From Clostridia bacterium (GTDB lineage: Bacteria; Bacillota; Clostridia; Christensenellales; Aristaeellaceae), in contig CAAEUQ010000194.1 in NCBI GenBank assembly GCA_900759005.1, positions 1 to 18,809 of the forward strand: 18,809 nucleotides of DNA, read 5' to 3'. This document shows positions 14,702-18,809 of this stretch, piece after piece. Both the position numbers and the translations under genes were made by a program. The first letter of the stretch is position 1. Every line of letters starts with the position of its first letter. The notes under the pieces were generated by a model, which was given only the letters and a program-made list of their open reading frames with translations, was not told where the DNA came from and searched no databases.

Positions 14702-14763
14702 TCAATAGCCTCCCGCCAAATCGAACGACGCGCGAAAATTATTTAACTTACGCGTCTTGAATC

Positions 14764-14814
14764 ATTATATCATAAATTGGTCGAAATGCAATAGTGCAAG
14801 AAAAAATAATGCAC
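14764..14814 (-). promoter_or_regulatory. Promoter of the ABC importer operon with possible operator
   Basis: On the minus strand TTGCAT (complement of 14786-14791) lies 16 nt before TATAAT (complement of 14764-14769), which is preceded by TGA as an extended -10. Just upstream, GTGCA (14794-14798) and TGCAC (14810-14814) form an inverted repeat that could bind a regulator; this part is a guess. Confidence 0.7.
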
Positions 14815-14930
14815 CGAATATTTCAAAGTGAGAAGATAAACAACTAAATATTTAATTCACAAAATGCGCTCGATGGGAAATTAACATTTGTAGGTGGAAG
14901 AGAGCGACGGAAAGTGATAAAGTAATATGT

Positions 14931-14938
14931 GATAAAAT
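14931..14938 (+). promoter_or_regulatory. Possible extended -10 promoter of the radical SAM operon
   Basis: TAAAAT (14933-14938) is preceded by TGA extension and lies about 25 nt before the ribosome binding site. No convincing -35 box is seen. The rest of the 268-bp AT-rich divergent gap (14702-14969) holds nothing else I can name. Confidence 0.4.
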
Positions 14939-14969
14939 AGGCTGGCATTAGAACTCAGGAGGTATTTCC

Positions 14970-16817
14970 TTGAATCTTTCCGATCGCATTGAATCGCTCT
15001 TGATGCAGGTGCAGAAACCGGCGCGATATATGGGCGGCGAGTTCAACTCGGTAATGAAGAATCCGGAGGACGTGGACGTGCGGTTCGCGTTCCTGTTTCC
15101 GGATACTTACGAAGTCGGCATGTCGCATCTCGGCATGAAGATTCTCTATCATACGATCAATCGCAGGGCGGACGCGTGGTGCGAGCGCGTGTTTTCGCCG
15201 TGGGTGGACATGGCGGAGCTGATGCGAAAGAACGAAATCCCGCTGTTTTCGCTCGAATCGCGTACGCCGATTCGCGATTTCGATATCCTCGGCGTTACGC
15301 TTCAATATGAGATGAGCTTTACGAATATTCTGGATGCGCTTGATCTTGCAGGCATTCCGATGCGTTCGAGCGATCGAACCGACGGACCGTTCGTGCTGGT
15401 TGGCGGGCCATGCGCGTTCAATCCAGAGCCGCTGTATGCGTTTGTGGATCTGGTCGCGCTCGGCGACGGCGAGGACGAAACGCATCAGGTGATCGACTGC
15501 TATAAGGAATGGAAAAAATCCGGACTCCCGCGGTCGGAATTTCTGAAAATGGCGAGCAAAATCAAGGGCATCTACGTGCCAAGTCTGTACGACGTGAGCT
15601 ACAATCCGGACGGCACCGTTCGGGCAATCGAGCCGAAGGACGGCGCGCCGGCGATCGTTCGCAAGGCGATGGTTTCCAACCTTACCGCAGCGGATTATCC
15701 GGAAAAGCTGATCGTTCCGTTCGGCGAGGTCGTTCACAATCGAATCATGCTCGAAATCTTTCGCGGCTGCACGCGCGGCTGCCGGTTCTGTCAGGCGGGC
15801 ATGATTTACCGCCCGGTACGCGAACGGAGCATGGAACGGTTGATGGAAATCGCCGAAAAGCTCGTTTCGGCGACCGGCTATGATGAAATCTCATTGATGA
15901 GCCTGTCCAGCGGCGATTATTCGTGTCTGCCGGAGCTTGCACACAAGATGGTTGAAACGTTCGCACAGAAGCGCGTGCGCATTTCGCTGCCGTCGCAGAG
16001 AATCGACAATGTGCTGACGGACACGCTGAAGGAAACCCAGAAGGTCAAAAAGACCGGACTTACACTTGCGCCGGAGGCAGGTACGCAGCGTTTGCGCGAC
16101 GTAATCAACAAGGGCGTGACCGAAGAAGACCTGATTCGCTCGGTCACGGACGCGTTTGAAAACGGATGGTCGTCGGTCAAGCTCTATTTCATGCTGGGAC
16201 TTCCGACGGAGACGGACGAGGACGTGCTTGGCATTGCCGATCTTGCCGAAAAGGTGCGCAGATGCTATTTCTCCGTGCCGAAGGAAAAGCGCGCGCCGGG
16301 GCTTCGAATCACGGTCAGCGCTTCCGTGTTCGTTCCGAAGAATTTTACGCCGTTTCAGTGGTCTGCGCAGCTGGATTATGATTCGGTTGTGCGCCGCCAG
16401 CAGCTTTTGAAGGACGCGCTTCGAAAGATCAAGGGCGTGGATTTCAAATACCATGCGCCGGATGTGAGCTATATCGAGGCGGTATTTGCGCGCGGGGACC
16501 GAAGGCTTGCGGATACGATCGAGCGCGCGTATCGCCTCGGCTGTAAGATGGATGGCTGGTCGGATCAGTTCAAATATGAAGCGTGGCTTCAGGCGTTTAA
16601 GGATACAAACGTCGATCCGGATTTCTACGCCTGCCGCGAACGCTCGCTGGACGAACTGCTCCCGTGGGATCATCTCGACGCGGGCATTACCAAGGAATTC
16701 CTGAAGCGCGAATGGGATAAGGCGCGGAAGGGCGAAACCACGCGCGATTGCCGCAAGGGATGCGTCGGCTGCGGCGTGAATCGATATGAGGAGGCGAAGG
16801 ACGTATGCGCGCGATGA
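14970..16817 (+). CDS. B12-binding-type radical SAM protein (TIGR03960 family)
   Basis: A 615-residue radical SAM protein of the TIGR03960 type. Residues about 35-135 resemble a cobalamin-binding domain (FLFPDTYEVGMSHLGMKILY) but show no DxHxxG cobalamin-ligand motif. The radical SAM barrel carries the cluster motif CTRGCRFC (C267, C271, C274), and TLAPEAGTQRLRDVINKG marks a later SAM-site strand. The C-terminus has another CxxxCxxC (C594, C598, C601), which could hold a second cluster. The TTG at 14970 is supported by AGGAGG 7 nt upstream. It overlaps the DUF2344 gene by 13 nt. No reaction is established for the family; the constant partnership with DUF2344 and RNase G suggests an RNA or ribosome-linked role. 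Confidence 0.9.
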   Translation: MNLSDRIESLLMQVQKPARYMGGEFNSVMKNPEDVDVRFAFLFPDTYEVGMSHLGMKILYHTINRRADAWCERVFSPWVDMAELMRKNEIPLFSLESRTPIRDFDILGVTLQYEMSFTNILDALDLAGIPMRSSDRTDGPFVLVGGPCAFNPEPLYAFVDLVALGDGEDETHQVIDCYKEWKKSGLPRSEFLKMASKIKGIYVPSLYDVSYNPDGTVRAIEPKDGAPAIVRKAMVSNLTAADYPEKLIVPFGEVVHNRIMLEIFRGCTRGCRFCQAGMIYRPVRERSMERLMEIAEKLVSATGYDEISLMSLSSGDYSCLPELAHKMVETFAQKRVRISLPSQRIDNVLTDTLKETQKVKKTGLTLAPEAGTQRLRDVINKGVTEEDLIRSVTDAFENGWSSVKLYFMLGLPTETDEDVLGIADLAEKVRRCYFSVPKEKRAPGLRITVSASVFVPKNFTPFQWSAQLDYDSVVRRQQLLKDALRKIKGVDFKYHAPDVSYIEAVFARGDRRLADTIERAYRLGCKMDGWSDQFKYEAWLQAFKDTNVDPDFYACRERSLDELLPWDHLDAGITKEFLKREWDKARKGETTRDCRKGCVGCGVNRYEEAKDVCAR

Positions 16818-17473
16818 TTCGATTCGGCAAACAGCCGCGCCTGAGGTTCATTTCGCACCTCGATCTCCAGCGCTTTTTCCAGCGCGCGCTGAATCGCACG
16901 GGTCTTCCGATCGCATGGACGCAGGGTTTTAATCCGCACCCGATCATGTCGTTTGGCTCGGCGCTCGCGCTCGGGTGGACGAGCGAATACGAAATTGTGG
17001 ATTTCAAGCTTGCCGCACCGATGGGCAGAAAGCGCGTCGAGGATGCGATGCGCGCGTCGCTTCCGGTGGATTTGCCGGTGCTGGATGCAAAACTCGTGGA
17101 CGATAAACATCCCGCGCCGATGGCGATGGTGCAGGCGTCGGATTATTGGATCGAGCCGCTCGGTGAAAATGCCGAACGGATTCTGGAAGTTGCGGGAGAA
17201 TTTCTGAAATGCGAATCGGTGCTGGCGATGCGCAAGACGAAATCCGGCGAAAAGGAAATTGACATCCGCCCGCTCGCAATGTCGATCGAAAGAAGTGAAA
17301 CCGGCTTGAATGCGCGCCTTGCGCTGACGGAGCGCGATACGCTGAAGCCCGATCTTCTGATCGCGTCGCTTTCGAAAATCGCGGGAATCGAACCGCCGGA
17401 AATTCGCGTGCATCGCAGATGTCTGCTGGGTAGGGACGAATCGGGCGCACTGAAGCCGCTGATGGAGCTGTAA
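16805..17473 (+). CDS. DUF2344 / TIGR03936 radical SAM-associated protein
   Basis: A 222-residue DUF2344 protein, a family found beside or fused to TIGR03960 radical SAM proteins. The N-terminus (RFGKQPRLRFISHLDLQRFF, then TQGFNPHPIMSFGSALALG) is its hallmark, containing conserved H18 and D20 and a second H45 region. Biochemical function is unknown; the natural inference is that it helps the radical SAM partner bind or present its substrate. The ATG at 16805 lies inside the partner gene, 13 nt before that stop, with GAGGAGG 10 nt upstream, so translation is probably coupled. The following RNase E/G start codon touches its TAA, making one tight operon. Confidence 0.9.
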   Translation: MRAMIRFGKQPRLRFISHLDLQRFFQRALNRTGLPIAWTQGFNPHPIMSFGSALALGWTSEYEIVDFKLAAPMGRKRVEDAMRASLPVDLPVLDAKLVDDKHPAPMAMVQASDYWIEPLGENAERILEVAGEFLKCESVLAMRKTKSGEKEIDIRPLAMSIERSETGLNARLALTERDTLKPDLLIASLSKIAGIEPPEIRVHRRCLLGRDESGALKPLMEL

Positions 17474-18809
17474 ATGGAAAAGCGATATCTGCTTGAATCG
17501 GTGATGGGCGAAACGCGGCTCGCCGTGCTTGAGGATGGAAAGCTCTGCGAAATGCATCTGGATCGTCCGGGCGAGGAAAAGCTGACGGGAAGCCTGTATC
17601 TCGGGCGCGTTCAGAACATCCTGCCCGGGATGAACGCTGCGTTTGTCGATATCGGGCTTGAGAAAAACGCGTTTCTGTATGCCGGCGATATCCCGTTGGA
17701 TTCGCCGGAGATTGCTGCGCGCGTAAGGGAAACGCGCATTGAACGCATGATTCGCCCGGGACAGGAAATTCTGGTTCAGGTGATCAAGGAGCCGGGCGGC
17801 ACGAAGGGCTGCCGCATTTCGAGCCACATCACCATTCCCGGAAGAAGCACGGTACTGCTGCCGACGATGAGCTATGCGGGCGTGTCCAAAAAAATCGCTG
17901 ATCCCGAGGAGCGCGAGCGACTGTATGTGATTGCGCGCCGCATTTCCGAAGAAACCGGAATGGGTATGCTCGCGCGCACCGCCGCGGAGGGCGCGGATGA
18001 GGAAACGCTCAGGCGCGATTATGATCGGACGCGCGCTCTCTGGCGGGAAATCGACGCGCGCGCGCGCTGCGCAAGGGCGCCCAGGCGAATCGATTCCGGC
18101 GGCAGCCTTTCGCTGCGGGCAGCGCGCGACATGCTGGATGAATCGGTCTGCGCGATCGAGGTGGACGGTCAGACGCTGTTTGAAGAAATGCGGCGCTATA
18201 TCCGCGCGCTCGCGCCGGATTACGAGCGCCTTCTGCGCCTGCATGCGTCCGAAACGCCGCTGTTTGATCTGTATCGCGTGGACGCGCAGATGGATCGCGC
18301 GATGAGCCGGATGGTGCGCCTGAAGAGCGGCGGCACGCTCGTCGTGGACGAGACGGAGGCGCTTGCGGTAATCGACGTCAATACCGGCAAATACGTGGGC
18401 AAAAAGTCGCTGGACGACACGATATTCAAGCTCAACTGCGAGGCGGCGGAGGAGATTGCACGGCTGATTCGCTTGCGCGATATCGGTGGAATCATCATCA
18501 TCGATTTTATCGATATGAGCTCCTCCGAGCAGCGCGAGGAGCTGCTGAGCCTGCTGCGCGAAAAGCTGAAGGCCGACCGCAACCGCACGAACGTGATCGG
18601 CTTTACCGGGCTGGGCCTGGTCGAGATGACGCGAAAAAAGGTGCGCCCGCCGATTACAAAGCAGCTGATGCATCTCTGTCCCGCGTGCATGGGCGCGGGA
18701 ATGGTGGAGTCGCATGAAACCACGGCGCGAAGGGCGATTCGCCAGCTCTGGACGCGCGCGCGTCAGGGCCGGCAGGGCGCGTATCTGATCGAAGCCGCGC
18801 CGCCGGTTG
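17474..18809 (+). CDS. rng: Ribonuclease E/G family endoribonuclease (3' end beyond window)
   Basis: The first 445 residues of an RNase E/G family endonuclease, which makes single-strand cuts in mRNA decay and rRNA maturation. An S1-like domain lies at about 35-120 (SLYLGRVQNILPGMNAAFVD). The catalytic core has AVIDVNTG with D301 and IIIDFIDM with D344, matching the two magnesium-binding aspartates of E. coli RNase E, and CPAC (C402, C405), the zinc-link cysteines. The frame is open without interruption from ATG at 17474 to the window edge. RNase G proteins have about 490 residues, so roughly the last tenth is missing. GGAG lies 6 nt before the start, which directly follows the DUF2344 stop. 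In Clostridia the ribosomal protein L21 gene commonly follows. Confidence 0.93.
   Translation, partial: MEKRYLLESVMGETRLAVLEDGKLCEMHLDRPGEEKLTGSLYLGRVQNILPGMNAAFVDIGLEKNAFLYAGDIPLDSPEIAARVRETRIERMIRPGQEILVQVIKEPGGTKGCRISSHITIPGRSTVLLPTMSYAGVSKKIADPEERERLYVIARRISEETGMGMLARTAAEGADEETLRRDYDRTRALWREIDARARCARAPRRIDSGGSLSLRAARDMLDESVCAIEVDGQTLFEEMRRYIRALAPDYERLLRLHASETPLFDLYRVDAQMDRAMSRMVRLKSGGTLVVDETEALAVIDVNTGKYVGKKSLDDTIFKLNCEAAEEIARLIRLRDIGGIIIIDFIDMSSSEQREELLSLLREKLKADRNRTNVIGFTGLGLVEMTRKKVRPPITKQLMHLCPACMGAGMVESHETTARRAIRQLWTRARQGRQGAYLIEAAPPV

Noticed and set aside
13604..14746. 380-codon plus-strand open frame opposite the ABC ATPase gene
   Set aside because: Antisense shadow of an ATPase with every ABC motif intact.
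16670..18715. 681-codon open frame on the minus strand opposite the radical SAM, DUF2344 and RNase G genes
   Set aside because: It lies wholly antisense to three genes with clear motifs; its product is rich in R, H and A without domains. GC-biased third positions remove stop codons on the opposite strand.

Overview
The window looks like chromosome from an uncultured, fairly GC-rich member of the Bacillota (Clostridia-like). Support for this: strong AGGAGG-type ribosome binding sites with frequent TTG and GTG starts, a small bacterial SRP RNA, a TetM/EF-G-like GTPase of clostridial type, a MATE exporter with a typical clostridial N-terminus, and the order B12-binding-type radical SAM protein, DUF2344 protein, RNase E/G, which is characteristic of Clostridia. 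I see no rRNA, tRNA, CRISPR array, transposase or phage gene. The content is mostly housekeeping and transport.

Layout. 1-131 (-): SRP RNA with its own promoter and a terminal helix that doubles as terminator. 291-941 (+): HAD phosphatase (Gph type) followed by a hairpin terminator. 978-4003 (-): a three-gene operon behind a very good promoter, encoding a stand-alone dihydrolipoyl-acyltransferase-like protein, a TetM/EF-G-like translational GTPase and a six-cysteine FTR-like protein. 4177-4686 (+): membrane-anchored coiled-coil protein with a puzzling start. 4688-5710 (-): AI-2E family permease. 5964-6591 (-): PRC-barrel protein and a tiny YtxH-like membrane protein that overlap by an unusual length. 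6818-8188 (+): MATE exporter behind a strong promoter with phased direct repeats. 8245-8383: a strongly structured transcript leader without a known match. 8394-10130 (+): lipid kinase and amidohydrolase in one operon. 10174-10710 (-): LOG family protein. 10822-14701 (-): a complete ABC importer (ATPase, fused double permease, binding protein). 14970-18809 (+): radical SAM protein, DUF2344 protein and RNase E/G, the last running off the window end.

How the genes work together. The ABC importer genes form a complete Fe(III)/AfuABC-type transporter transcribed ATPase first; its substrate cannot be read from the sequence. The radical SAM/DUF2344/RNase G genes are tightly packed (13-nt overlap, then direct abutment), implying coupled translation and a joint role near RNA or ribosome metabolism. 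The E2-like/GTPase/FTR-like operon is the least explained gene set: all three are divergent members of known families, each altered at or around a family hallmark.

Most worth a second look are the structured leader upstream of the lipid kinase (a 113-nt closed multi-branch structure starting at the predicted transcription start, followed by a helix that masks the ribosome binding site), the three-gene GTPase operon, and two places where reading frames and ribosome binding sites disagree (about 4152-4177 and 6022-6165).
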